Below, piece by piece: positions 12,001 through 23,192 of a stretch of DNA of 64,000 nt; position 1 is the stretch's first letter; each line of letters begins with the position of its first letter. Both the position numbers and the translations under genes were made by a program. The stretch covers positions 5,084,001 through 5,148,000 of the forward strand of contig CM075940.1 in assembly GCA_038030265.1 (NCBI GenBank). Reading direction: 5' to 3'. This DNA is from Corythucha ciliata. Taxonomy: Eukaryota; Arthropoda; Insecta; Hemiptera; Tingidae. The notes under the pieces were generated by a model that was not told where the DNA came from, did not search any database, and saw nothing but the letters and a program-made list of their open reading frames with translations.

Positions 12001-13350
12001 CACTACTTCTTCGGCTTACAGTGAAAACCCCGTTCATACATTTGCACAAATCTGAAATCAGATTTTTAGGTGTGGTCAGCGAAAGGCTACACGTAAAGCT
12101 TTTATAAGAACGCACGCTTTGCTACTTTGGTCTTGCATGCCGTAAGCAGTTTTCAGTCGTGGAAAATTAGCTGGTAAATCACGCAGGCGTTGAATCACTA
12201 ACTATAGTCAAATAAATTGGTGTTCGAAAAGTCAAAACACGATGTGAAATGTTGATTTAAGAGAAAGTGACACAGGGAAGGGTGAAATGTCGAGAGTCCT
12301 TTTCCCTCGCAGGCGTATAAAGTCCTTTACATAGGAATTGTAGAGCATATTTACCCTTCGTGGGAAACGTAGCGTATAGGTGGAACCCATTGTAAACCCT
12401 ATAGTACAGACGATTTTCTGTCCAGAGGGAAGTATGACTCTAGGTGGAAGGGGGCGAGGGTCTGTCAGTTTCACTCTGTTCTCCGTGGTGACAATGGGGG
12501 AAAGGAAAAGCCGACAACTTTTCATACCGAAGCGACAAGTTGCTCGACTTACGTGCCTCAACGAAACGTGTCCCTTATATTTTACAACCCTCGACTTGAC
12601 TGTACTGTCTTTCTACATACAGTAAGACCCGAGCGAAAACACCGGATGATAAATTCGTTGATGTCGGAATGCTGTTGTTCCCACCAGTGCTGCGGTCCAT
12701 GTGGTGATAAGTGGATGGGCCGTGACGCAATCAGTTTTGACCGCTGTCATATTTTCTTCACAAATGAGAAGAAAGCCCGAGGACATCTACGTGAGACAGA
12801 ACAGCATATTGCTCGCCCAATCCAAGTGGAAATATTCATCTCATCTCTCTCCAAGCCGATCCTTCTGCAAGTTCAAGTCGGGGACTTCCGCCTATTGACA
12901 GATACAACGAGGAAGTGACGTCAGAGCCCCTCCCCCACCATTGAATTTGTCTGTGATGAAGTGGTTGGTGGTTATTTCATTTGATAAAACATTAACAGTT
13001 TCCTGACTTAGTCACACTGTTCAAACAATTGCCTCAAGATGAGTGAAAAAATACATTTCTGGTGCTAAACTACTGTACCTCGATCAAAAGGTGAACACAG
13101 AACACAACGTATCTACTAATTTTGTGAATTGTCAACTTAAATTGAACTTACGATGAGCCTATAGTCTGTCCACTTACGATTAGTGTTGGACTCTCGTCCG
13201 CCTTCAAGTTTTGTGGAATGAGCTTCCCCTTTGCCCCTTCTACTAAAACGATCGCAACGGGAATAATTTCAGCATAAATGATCACTGAGTGGCGTCTATA
13301 CGTAACCATAGGGTACGTAGTACAAGTTTTTCGTTAAATTCATTAAATAT
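6026..13350. other. Seven kilobases without recognisable genes
   Basis: Only scattered short ORFs (up to about 123 codons) are present, none with a recognisable domain or codon pattern. The region contains runs of G or C at about 6849, 8164, 8495, 9065, 9425 and 10609. A GT-rich loosely repeated patch at about 9937-10010 contains 'gtggtttggagctttt'-like units. I cannot exclude small exons of an unknown gene. Confidence 0.45.
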
Positions 13351-13352
13351 TT

Positions 13353-13437
13353 TTGGTGGGACTGAACGAATCGAACTATCGACATGAAGCAACCCGTTAT
13401 CGCGGGTCCTTCACTATAGCCAACAGACAGACTATAG
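13353..13437 (-). repeat. tRNA-like remnant or SINE head
   Basis: Read on the minus strand, there is an A-box-like TGGCTATAGTGAAGG, then a hairpin ACCCG-loop-CGGGT in anticodon-arm position. An AGTTCGATTCG that resembles a B box (T-loop) follows, at roughly the spacing seen in tRNAs. The anticodon loop would have 6 rather than 7 bases and the T-stem is poorly paired, so it is not a functional tRNA. A tRNA-derived SINE or tRNA pseudogene is the best guess. Confidence 0.35.
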
Positions 13438-13679
13438 CACAACAGTTTCAAATTTCTGGTTCCATTCGTCAATTTTACAGCAAAATTCTGAGGTTAAAAT
13501 ACATTTTTTCGTCCTAAAAGCAAGGTTATAGGTCAAATTTTCTATTTATAGGCCTAAATTGTCCTTTATCAAAAGCTAACATTCTCATAAATCCCCCGAC
13601 ATAGGAGGGGTTTCCATTTGATTGAAGCTGCGACTTGGGCTCGAAGTCAACAGTGGAACAACCGAATACTTTGTTACTA

Positions 13680-13823
13680 TTTTATTTTTAGGGTTTTGGC
13701 TTTTTTCTTTTTTAATTTATTAAGAAAAAACCCAAAAAGTTCTCTGACGATGCCTTCAGCACAAGAAGGCGAAAGCTCAGGAAACGAAGAAATAGAAAAA
13801 AAGCCAAAACCCTAAAAATAAAA
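13680..13823. mobile_element. MITE with long AT-rich TIRs and TA duplication, copy 1
   Basis: The left end TTTTATTTTTAGGGTTTTGG, continuing into CTTTTTTCT, matches the reverse complement of the right end over about 28 bases with at most one difference. A TA dinucleotide flanks each side (13678-13679 and 13824-13825), as for Tc1/mariner-type insertions. The interior contains GAAAGCTCAGGAAACGAAG. A reverse-complement relative lies at 44304-44402, so this is a dispersed family. The 65-codon ORF across it is fortuitous. Confidence 0.82.
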
Positions 13824-13978
13824 TATTAATCAAGTTGTATGGCTTAAAAACTAATAATATTAATAACGAATATTTTGTTTCATAATGGCTGGGCAGCTGA
13901 AATTTCATGGTTTTTGGACCCATCATTCAGGCTCTGCAAAATGTATTAGCCTAGTTTGGAGGTGCATTCCTGGGGGAC

Positions 13979-14195
13979 AGACAACTCGCCCGCTCCCGGG
14001 AAAAACGATGACAGCCCGCCCGAGCGTGTGGATAACTCGCCCAAGAGCGTGTCAAAATGGACAATGATGACTTCCGCCCGCTCTTGACATCTCGCCCGCT
14101 CTTGACAGCCCGCCCGTACTTGACATCTCGCCCGCTCTTGACAGCCCGCCCGTACTTGACATCTCGCCCGCTCTTGACAGCCCGCCCGGTCGTGG
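13979..14195. repeat. Subterminal array of GCCCGCTCTTGACA units
   Basis: About ten 18-bp-period units alternate TCGCCCGCTCTTGACA-, GCCCGCCCGTACTTGACA- and GCCCGCTCTTGACATC-type phrases. The best-preserved block is 14075-14190. The core TCGCCCGCTC is the same string as the inner part of the TIRs, so the array looks like amplified TIR material. Such arrays in MULE-like elements are usually transposase-binding regions; that role is inferred here. Confidence 0.85.
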
Positions 14196-14234
14196 ATAAC
14201 AATAATATTTGAACCACACCTACTGAAAAGAATC

Positions 14235-14549
14235 CTAAGTTACCTTTCTCAGTGGAGCAGAGACGTCCTCAGCTGCCTTCCTTTTAACTGACGTGCGAAC
14301 TTTAGCTTTCTCAACTTCTTCGGCGGAAATGTGGGGATGGTTGTGACGACCACTCATATTTTCTACTTCCCCTCCAACCATCATAAAAACCACTGGACAC
14401 TTATTTCCTTGCCTCATAGCGCAACACCACTTCTCGCGGTTTGACAGTTTTCGGCGCATCACGAACTTGAAAAATCCTTCTTCCGCGGAACCGTGAAAGA
14501 GTAAATCTCCGCCACGTTGAGAACCACCGGCAACCCGTACGTACTCCAT
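14235..14549 (-). CDS. FLYWCH-type zinc-finger protein (first exon of transposase or stand-alone ORF)
   Basis: This 104-residue frame starts at ATG 14549. Residues 13-73 fit a FLYWCH zinc finger: GGDLLFHG, then FFKFV, then W41-x-C43, C51 and the H69-x-H71 pair (RHNHPH) as the C2H2 metal ligands. A basic KRKAAED-type tail follows. FLYWCH fingers bind DNA or proteins and are frequent at the N-terminus of MULE transposases. At 14244/14243 the sequence is AAAG|GTAACT, a strong splice donor in phase 0 after codon 102; read through unspliced, the ORF ends two codons later. All codons and ligands are intact, in contrast to most transposon ORFs here. The frame lies wholly inside the TIR element at 13972-14711, so the element's right TIR would be its promoter region. 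Downstream exons are absent. Confidence 0.72.
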   Translation of the reverse strand: MEYVRVAGGSQRGGDLLFHGSAEEGFFKFVMRRKLSNREKWCCAMRQGNKCPVVFMMVGGEVENMSGRHNHPHISAEEVEKAKVRTSVKRKAAEDVSAPLRKVT

Positions 14550-14719
14550 GATGAAACTGACTGGAAACGAACGTGCGATAAACAGCCCTCACCCTTCCTC
14601 GATACAACACAATTTACGAATGAAATTGCTGTTCGAGGTAAGCGGTAATCCTGTGTCATCGTTGGTCCAAAGTGTGTGGAAATCCGGGAGCGGGCGAGTT
14701 GTGATACCCCCGCATTCCT

Positions 14720-15916
14720 AAAGGCCAAGCAGACGAATACGTTAAGCGACGGCTGTTTTACTGTTCTTATAGTCCTTGCCGGGGCGTCAATCGAATTCAA
14801 TTTTTCGTTCTGTGTTAGCTGCACGCCCGCCCGTGTGATTGTGAGGAGATTCAGAAATGCAACGGCAAAGCCATTGTCCTGTTGTAATCCCTCTCTTCAA
14901 CAAACGTTGGTTTTTAAGTTAATAGCCATAAAAGTCATATTGTCAAATAGGACCCTCAAGCCTTACATCATGGCATTTGGGGAAGAGCAACTATATGATT
15001 CATTATTCTAATCAGCTGAATCATTTTCGCTCAAAATCACTAATCCGTTTAAGCATTACCTTGGTTTGCTCTGCTCTCCCTAATTGATTTATCTCAGTTA
15101 GCATTATAAATCGCGATTACTATGGATAGGTACACTAATGCTAATCGAAATCGAGGCTACATTGAAATGTAGACGCAGAGGAAAGGGGGCTCCATAATTA
15201 TGCTGCATTGAAGCTATTTCTGTGGAGTTCTTACCTCATGAAAGGGGTATTTGTCCCCTTATGATTACCTGTTTCATTCAAGCAATGCCAAATCATATTT
15301 TAGTGCCGTGTTGTTATCAGATGTGAATTTTTCTTAGCAGTTCGGGTCATTTAAAAAAGACGTGGTTTTCAGATTCAGTCGAAAGAGAGAGACAGATCGA
15401 GAGAGAAAAGTTTTTAACTGGCTGTAATGAACTGGAGCCTATGGGAAAGGCAGGGGCCGAGGATGCATTCACACAAATGAGCAAAACTACTTATTGTCAT
15501 AAATTATTCTAATTCAAACGTCACTCTCATTTCTTTACTGCCGTTCACCGCTCAGCACATTTATTTCTGCTGGAGTTAATTTAATTTGCTCAAACTGGAA
15601 ATTGGATGAGTTTGTATAAAATTTAAAATTTAGATAAGAGTAAGAGGCTTGAGACATTAAGGTAATACTTATGGCACGGAATGAAAATAAGACAAAAGAC
15701 ATTTATTTTAGGTCTACTTCCTTTTCGCCGCGTATGACCTTCCTGAGCGTGTCTTAGAGTAGACCTCTCGTCGGAAATGAATGCTTTCAACATGATCAGG
15801 CTTGGTTTTCCATTCGTTTCGGTGAAGCGCGGGAGAACTGACGGATAATAAGGGACCACACACTTGAAATTCATCTTGTTTTGTGCATAAAACCCACGAT
15901 CCATAATAGTGATATT
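14720..15916. other. Intergenic stretch, nothing recognised
   Basis: AT-rich unique sequence up to the start of the first tandem duplication. The two longest ORFs have no recognisable features. Confidence 0.5.
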
Positions 15917-18189
15917 ATTTGAGATTTTTTTCCAACTAGATACAACGAAGTCAAACAATTTTACTTACACCCTTCCCTCCCTAAACCAGAGGTTTTTACG
16001 CCACTAACATAGCAAGAAACAAAAAACGACGACAGAAAAAGAAAAAGCGAAGCTTCCTGCCCCCCTACCCTTTTGGTTATATCAAGGAGAGTTTCTCAGA
16101 TTAAATAACAGAGAAACAAAATAAAGTCAGTTGTCAAACGCTGGGACTACTCAACTCAGGAAAAATGGAACGAAAGAAGACAAAAGCACTCACTTTTCAT
16201 AATAGTATAAGGGACTTATAGTTGAAGGATGTAGTGACATCGAAATAATAGGTGGGGAGGGGGAGTGTTCGTGAAGGCTATGGAGCGCGAAGCATACAAA
16301 ACTAGGTAAACCCCAGGGATGTTATCCGAGTAAACGAAAGACGTGCAATATTTTGATAAAAGTTGAGTCGATTCCCAGGCAAATTAAACCAACATTTAAA
16401 ATAAATAAATAAATCTGGACAAGGGGGGAGCCAAGTGAAAAAAAGGAGGAATTATAGCCATGAAAGGGAGAACGTGCCAAATTCTTCTTACGTAATCGAA
16501 TTTAAATGTCAATTCGCCTTGCTTTAGTATTATACTTCTAAAATACTCATATAAATCGAATTTTCCCTTCTTGCGATTAGGCGCAGATAATACCTTGATT
16601 ACTTTTTTTCATTAACTTCAAGATGGTATAGAAGCAGTGCTGAATGACCAAATCAGACGAAGGGACGAACCTGAATAATTAACCTTTTCCTTTGAATCAT
16701 CAAATTAGCCGTTAGGCTGAGGAATGGCCCAAAAAAGAGTCGTGGGACAGATTTTCCCTATTTCCCCTCTCCGGCACTGTGAGTGCACGGAAGGGCTCAA
16801 ACAGTGGCGGTTTCTCTGGGTATTCGCCCTGGCTAGCAGATATATATTTATATATACATATATATACATATATATACATATATATTAAATAACGCAGGTA
16901 ATACAATTTAAAAGATGTATTAGTTGAAACAAAATTACTTAAAACTGGCTTAATTTCACGGTGCGTAATGCCAGCTGAAGAGCCGAACGACTGAAAGTCA
17001 TCGGGAGAGCCGTGAGAGCTCATAAAACTCCCCAGGGCGAATGACTAGACTCTTGTTTATCCTACAAATTTTCGCGCTGTATAGCTGCCCCTAGACACTC
17101 AATTAGAGGTTCGAGTAAGCTTCTGCCTGGACGAAAATATTCGCTACCCCCCCCCCCCCCCCCACGAATGCCCTTACCCTTACCGATCTCATGGCTCTAT
17201 CGGTTTGGATTATCCCATGACCAATTTCTTGGTTATTTACTAGAAATGATCACAAAAATTGAGTAGGAAAAAATTGCCCGCCTTATTTACATTTTATGTA
17301 TTTCTAGAATTGTTTGCGGTGTTCGGACAGTTGACAGCTGATTGTGACTGAATCTTCATCTATTTTGTAGCGTTTTGCATTTGCATATAATTCTGCGCAG
17401 GAGCAATTCATTTCCACCCGTCATATCCATAAAAATATCTAATTCAGAGAGGACGGGTAGAAACCCCCCCAATGCAGAATGTTGTATAGAAATGCACATG
17501 CATAGTTTGCTTGAAACGAAATCCTATAGCTGCCTTCCATCCACCTTTCAACCTCCCCCCCCCCAAACCAAAACTGCGAATTCCTAGGCCAGAGGAGCAG
17601 GAGCAGCCACTCATGTGGGCTTGGATACGCTGGCCAAGAAGAGTATAGCCGGCCCCATTTCGAGCGATTTAGTCTTTTCACCACGAGATTATTAATTCAT
17701 CTCCAACAATCGACAAATTAACTCCTAATTTAACGTTAATAGCTGTTGTAAGCCCCTTCTGTTTCATAAAACCATCAAACCTTAGGACCAATAATTCAAA
17801 AAATCTCTACATGGAGTTGTGTGAGCTTCAGGTCCTTTGGAAGCTTTTTAAGTTGCGACTCAGTTGACAGAAAGACAAAGCTAGCGTAATAGAAAAGAAT
17901 GGAAATTAGTGCAATATACTGAATGACGGAGCAAGTACGAGCCTGCGAGGAAGTTACTAAAACACGACAGGTGAGTCGAACTCTAAAATATCAACTGATG
18001 GACGAATAGATCCTCGAGCCACTTTGAGAGGCACTAACAACCCCTTAGGGCCCACCAGAACCGCCTGAATTTGTCAGTTTAGCATTGTCAAAGGGACTCG
18101 TGAAATGCGTTCGGCTTCGATCGGAATATTTTCATCCATGTTCACCCAAGTTTCCGAGCTACAAGTTAATAGGCCTGAAATAAAGTTCA
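15917..18189. repeat. Tandem duplication A, copy 1 (2273 bp)
   Basis: Sequence from ATTTGAGATTTTTTTCCAAC to AATAAAGTTCA is repeated directly at 18190-20433. The junctions share only ATT/ATTT microhomology. Differences from copy 2 are concentrated in simple repeats: the TATATACA microsatellite at 16840-16886 is about 32 bp longer here, and the C-tracts near 17149 and 17549 vary. The only base substitution I saw is at 17912 (C here, G at 20153). No gene was recognised inside; ORFs at 17375 and 17439 include a C-tract and are not convincing. Confidence 0.95.
16840..16886. repeat. TATATACA microsatellite, expanded in copy 1
   Basis: An AT-rich repeat with about four TATATACA units occupies 47 bp. 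The homologous site in copy 2 (about 19111-19126) has only a short (AT)n tract, which makes it a useful marker that distinguishes the duplicates. Confidence 0.9.
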
Positions 18190-20433
18190 ATTTGAGATTT
18201 TTTTCCAACTAGATACAACGAAGTCAAACAATTTTACTTACACCCTTCCCTCCCTAAACCAGAGGTTTTTACGCCACTAACATAGCAAGAAACAAAAAAC
18301 GACGACAGAAAAAGAAAAAGCGAAGCTTCCTGCCCCCCTACCCTTTTGGTTATATCAAGGAGAGTTTCTCAGATTAAATAACAGAGAAACAAAATAAAGT
18401 CAGTTGTCAAACGCTGGGACTACTCAACTCAGGAAAAATGGAACGAAAGAAGACAAAAGCACTCACTTTTCATAATAGTATAAGGGACTTATAGTTGAAG
18501 GATGTAGTGACATCGAAATAATAGGTGGGGAGGGGGAGTGTTCGTGAAGGCTATGGAGCGCGAAGCATACAAAACTAGGTAAACCCCAGGGATGTTATCC
18601 GAGTAAACGAAAGACGTGCAATATTTTGATAAAAGTTGAGTCGATTCCCAGGCAAATTAAACCAACATTTAAAATAAATAAATAAATCTGGACAAGGGGG
18701 GAGCCAAGTGAAAAAAAGGAGGAATTATAGCCATGAAAGGGAGAACGTGCCAAATTCTTCTTACGTAATCGAATTTAAATGTCAATTCGCCTTGCTTTAG
18801 TATTATACTTCTAAAATACTCATATAAATCGAATTTTCCCTTCTTGCGATTAGGCGCAGATAATACCTTGATTACTTTTTTTCATTAACTTCAAGATGGT
18901 ATAGAAGCAGTGCTGAATGACCAAATCAGACGAAGGGACGAACCTGAATAATTAACCTTTTCCTTTGAATCATCAAATTAGCCGTTAGGCTGAGGAATGG
19001 CCCAAAAAAGAGTCGTGGGACAGATTTTCCCTATTTCCCCTCTCCGGCACTGTGAGTGCACGGAAGGGCTCAAACAGTGGCGGTTTCTCTGGGTATTCGC
19101 CCTGGCTAGCAGATATATATATATATTAAATAACGCAGGTAATACAATTTAAAAGATGTATTAGTTGAAACAAAATTACTTAAAACTGGCTTAATTTCAC
19201 GGTGCGTAATGCCAGCTGAAGAGCCGAACGACTGAAAGTCATCGGGAGAGCCGTGAGAGCTCATAAAACTCCCCAGGGCGAATGACTAGACTCTTGTTTA
19301 TCCTACAAATTTTCGCGCTGTATAGCTGCCCCTAGACACTCAATTAGAGGTTCGAGTAAGCTTCTGCCTGGACGAAAATATTCGCTACCCCCCCCCCCCC
19401 CCCACGAATGCCCTTACCCTTACCGATCTCATGGCTCTATCGGTTTGGATTATCCCATGACCAATTTCTTGGTTATTTACTAGAAATGATCACAAAAATT
19501 GAGTAGGAAAAAATTGCCCGCCTTATTTACATTTTATGTATTTCTAGAATTGTTTGCGGTGTTCGGACAGTTGACAGCTGATTGTGACTGAATCTTCATC
19601 TATTTTGTAGCGTTTTGCATTTGCATATAATTCTGCGCAGGAGCAATTCATTTCCACCCGTCATATCCATAAAAATATCTAATTCAGAGAGGACGGGTAG
19701 AAACCCCCCCAATGCAGAATGTTGTATAGAAATGCACATGCATAGTTTGCTTGAAACGAAATCCTATAGCTGCCTTCCATCCACCTTTCAACCTCCCCCC
19801 CCCCCCAACCAAAACTGCGAATTCCTAGGCCAGAGGAGCAGGAGCAGCCACTCATGTGGGCTTGGATACGCTGGCCAAGAAGAGTATAGCCGGCCCCATT
19901 TCGAGCGATTTAGTCTTTTCACCACGAGATTATTAATTCATCTCCAACAATCGACAAATTAACTCCTAATTTAACGTTAATAGCTGTTGTAAGCCCCTTC
20001 TGTTTCATAAAACCATCAAACCTTAGGACCAATAATTCAAAAAATCTCTACATGGAGTTGTGTGAGCTTCAGGTCCTTTGGAAGCTTTTTAAGTTGCGAC
20101 TCAGTTGACAGAAAGACAAAGCTAGCGTAATAGAAAAGAATGGAAATTAGTGGAATATACTGAATGACGGAGCAAGTACGAGCCTGCGAGGAAGTTACTA
20201 AAACACGACAGGTGAGTCGAACTCTAAAATATCAACTGATGGACGAATAGATCCTCGAGCCACTTTGAGAGGCACTAACAACCCCTTAGGGCCCACCAGA
20301 ACCGCCTGAATTTGTCAGTTTAGCATTGTCAAAGGGACTCGTGAAATGCGTTCGGCTTCGATCGGAATATTTTCATCCATGTTCACCCAAGTTTCCGAGC
20401 TACAAGTTAATAGGCCTGAAATAAAGTTCAATT
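18190..20433. repeat. Tandem duplication A, copy 2
   Basis: A near-identical head-to-tail copy of 15917-18189. It ends at ATAAAGTTCAATT, after which unique sequence (AGAGTGTTTTAAATC) follows. The first copy instead continues from the same ATAAAGTTCAATTT directly into this copy, which locates the duplication breakpoint. Confidence 0.95.
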
Positions 20434-20855
20434 AGAGTGTTTTAAATCTCGATTTTTGACGCGAACAAGGAATGAAAGCTTTTTGAAACGATTCAGTTCT
20501 GTCAGGCTGCCACGAAACTTCTGTCATCACGCTACCTTTCTTCCATTCAACTTGAAAAGTCCAGGCAGATAAGCATATCATAATGAAGTTATCTACGCGT
20601 TTCTAAGCGCCCCTTTTCCTTTCAACTGATTCTTTAAACCTTTTAATTTTTACACATCTTTCTAATGCTTTAAACACCTAACCACCGTTCCGTTACCTAT
20701 ATGGTTTTACTCATTTTACTGTAACTAACTTAATGTTTGAAAAGGTTCCATCATATCGTTATATCATAATAATATAGAATTCCGTTCTCTCGTTAAAGTG
20801 TATTCCATTCATTTTAAATGACAGTGGAAAACAATGGGCATTAGACGTATGTGAA

Positions 20856-20876
20856 AAAAAAAAAAAAAAAAAAATC
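20856..20876. repeat. Poly(A) run
   Basis: 21 consecutive A here against 17 at the matching site near 26989-27005. Confidence 0.95.
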
Positions 20877-23192
20877 GGAGTGGTCAGGAGTAATTGAAGT
20901 TGGTCCTTTGAAGCTATAGTTCCCTCACTCCCACCCATTCTCTCTCTTTCAACATAATTAAGGAAAACTAAGTTCTCTAGTTAATTTCGTACAAATTAAA
21001 GCTCTTAAAATCGCATTAAAAAAAAATTCTCCAGAACCCTGTGACTTTCAGAACCAATTACGACGCTTTAAACGTGCTTCGCTAAACCCATGACTGAAGA
21101 AGTGCCTGTTTTTCCTCAATCGCTTATGTGATAGAATTTATGCCGGCAAGAAAAGGGCTTAACATCTCTCCTTTCTTATTTTAATAGAGCGATCATCAAG
21201 AATGAGATCTTTAAAATATGAAAGATTAGCATTTTTTTTTTTTATTATTTGAATGAATAAAATCTCAGAAATAATTTTGTTGAGTCGTCCTGAAACATTT
21301 TTTTTCTTCGGGAAGAAGTGAAAAAGAGTGAAGGATTCATTTCTGAATAGAAATTTATTAACGACTTTTAAATTTCAAAAGGAAAATATTCTTTACAAAA
21401 TATAACAAAAATGTTTGCTTTCAGAGTCTTTTCATTGCTCAAGCTAGAATCAAAATATGAACGATCATTCCGCCCGAAGTTGTGGACAGGGGGAAGTGAA
21501 AAAACAGAATGCCTCCTACAGGCATTTAGATGAGGGTGTTTGAGAATGCCTCACCATCGCGCTATAGAAGACTTCCCAAGAAGACGAGGGAGAAGAAAGT
21601 TACCTTCGATCGTTATTCCTCGCTTGAATTCCTGATGGTGCCAAGTGTAGCTGGGGTGCGTGGCATAGTGGTTGGGGGGGGGGGAGGCATAGGAATTTTC
21701 TCCAAGATTGACAGGATGCTTGAAACGTTGCGTTTCGGCCTTTCTGTAGTTGACCAGGGGGAAGGGATCGATGTTGATGGGCTGGGATTAAAGGACCTCT
21801 GAAAAGAGCAAAAACAACTTTGTGCATCTTAACTTGGATGGATGATTTCCAGAAGTCAGTTAAGTTGGCTTTAGGCTATGAACTCTTGTTTTGTGATAGG
21901 GGACACAAAAATAAGACTTCTTTTGCATAATTTTAAAATATTTCTCATCCAAAAACCTTTTTAAAAACTTGAAAGAAACTCCCCGGAGTATAGACTACAA
22001 ACAATGAGCATCAATCGTTTTCAGCTTAATTTAAGCCCTGTGCCCTGAAGGCCAATCTCTCGTATTTATTTTTTACCATTTTCAAAGTTTATCAAGCCTA
22101 GAATACACACGACATCCAAGCTGGAAAAAGGGAACTTTGGAAAGATAAACAAAAAAATCTCGTGTTTGCGGGAAGTTATTCTGATGGAAGCATACATAGA
22201 GAAAATATAACATGGAGGGAGTTTTGCTCCAATATGACGGTGTATAAATAGGTTATTATGGCTGTCATTAAAAAATAAATAAATTCAAAAATTTAAACCT
22301 CCCCTCTATAGTCAGTGAACTTTTTTCTAGTTTTATCTCAAGGTTGGTGATATATGCAGGTACGCGTGAAACGCTATATGCAGTTACGGTACCTACATGC
22401 GGTGATCCTCGATTCGGTACAATTTACGTTTCGGCACAGTCACGTATCGCCACAGCTCGGCCCCTCAAAATAATGATACGATTCGGCAAAACTACAAACA
22501 AATTGTTTGACTGACTGTACTTAACTTTAGTTCGGCCGTACACGAATAGAATGGGATTTTTCGTTCCATTCCACCGAAACAGGCGTGTTCGTTCGTTTAT
22601 CTTTCATCTCAATGAGCTTTGAACTTTCGAAACTCGGCTCGGACGAAAACGGCAGTGTTGTTGTTCGGACGTCAACGGCAAAACACTTATTCAGCCGAGT
22701 ACGGTTCAAATGGACGGGGAGCCTTAGATAGACCGTCGAAGTTCTTTGTAGTTTCATAATCATTATATTATAAGGATATGGAAAGCTACGCTGGATCTAT
22801 GCTCATCAGAGATGTTAGGCCTCGTATGGGTCATGGGTCTCACTGTTTTAACAATAGAGGCCATATTTTACATGACGCATGAAAAATAAAGTGATTCACT
22901 GAACTCAATTTCATTGTACAGAGTGTGACGTACCATTCGGATTCAAAATTATACAGTTTAAAAAGTTCCTCAATATGAATACACACGAATATCACAAATT
23001 TGTGAACAACCAAGCGAAAAAATGCACAAATGATTACAATAAAAGATATCACGTTTTTTTATTAGAGAAGTTTACGTTGTGCAGGTTATCCTAATGGACA
23101 ACCCCTGCAATTCATCCATGGTGGTCGATCGGAACTCCTTCCAACACCCCTTTTTCCATCAAGGTTCCCTCCATGTATTCTACGTCTATTCG

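Larger units (their letters stand above)
13972..14711 (-). mobile_element. TIR transposon with FLYWCH exon, 8-bp TSD
   Basis: The left end begins GGGGGACAGACAACTCGCCC and the right end, reverse-complemented, begins GGGGGTATCACAACTCGCCC. The shared block CAACTCGCCCGCTCCCGG is perfect. An identical 8-bp duplication GCATTCCT flanks both ends (13964-13971 and 14712-14719). The 740-bp body contains a FLYWCH zinc-finger reading frame near its right end and a tandem array of TCGCCCGCTCTTGACA-type units near its left end. FLYWCH domains are commonly fused to MULE transposases, so I infer a MULE-like deletion derivative that kept the first transposase exon. An 8-bp TSD is also compatible with hAT or P-type elements. 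No catalytic transposase domain is present. Confidence 0.85.

Noticed and set aside
13680..13823. Telomere-like TTTAGGG in the MITE TIR
   Set aside because: A single occurrence per TIR with no tandem array, so it is not telomeric DNA.
21530..21802. 90-codon glycine-rich ORF in duplication copy 1
   Set aside because: The glycine stretch is a G-run. In copy 2 the run is one base shorter and the frame breaks, so there is no selection on it.
22527..23052. Minus-strand ORFs of 78 and 70 codons repeated at 28657-29182
   Set aside because: No domain or start context; identity between copies follows from the duplication.
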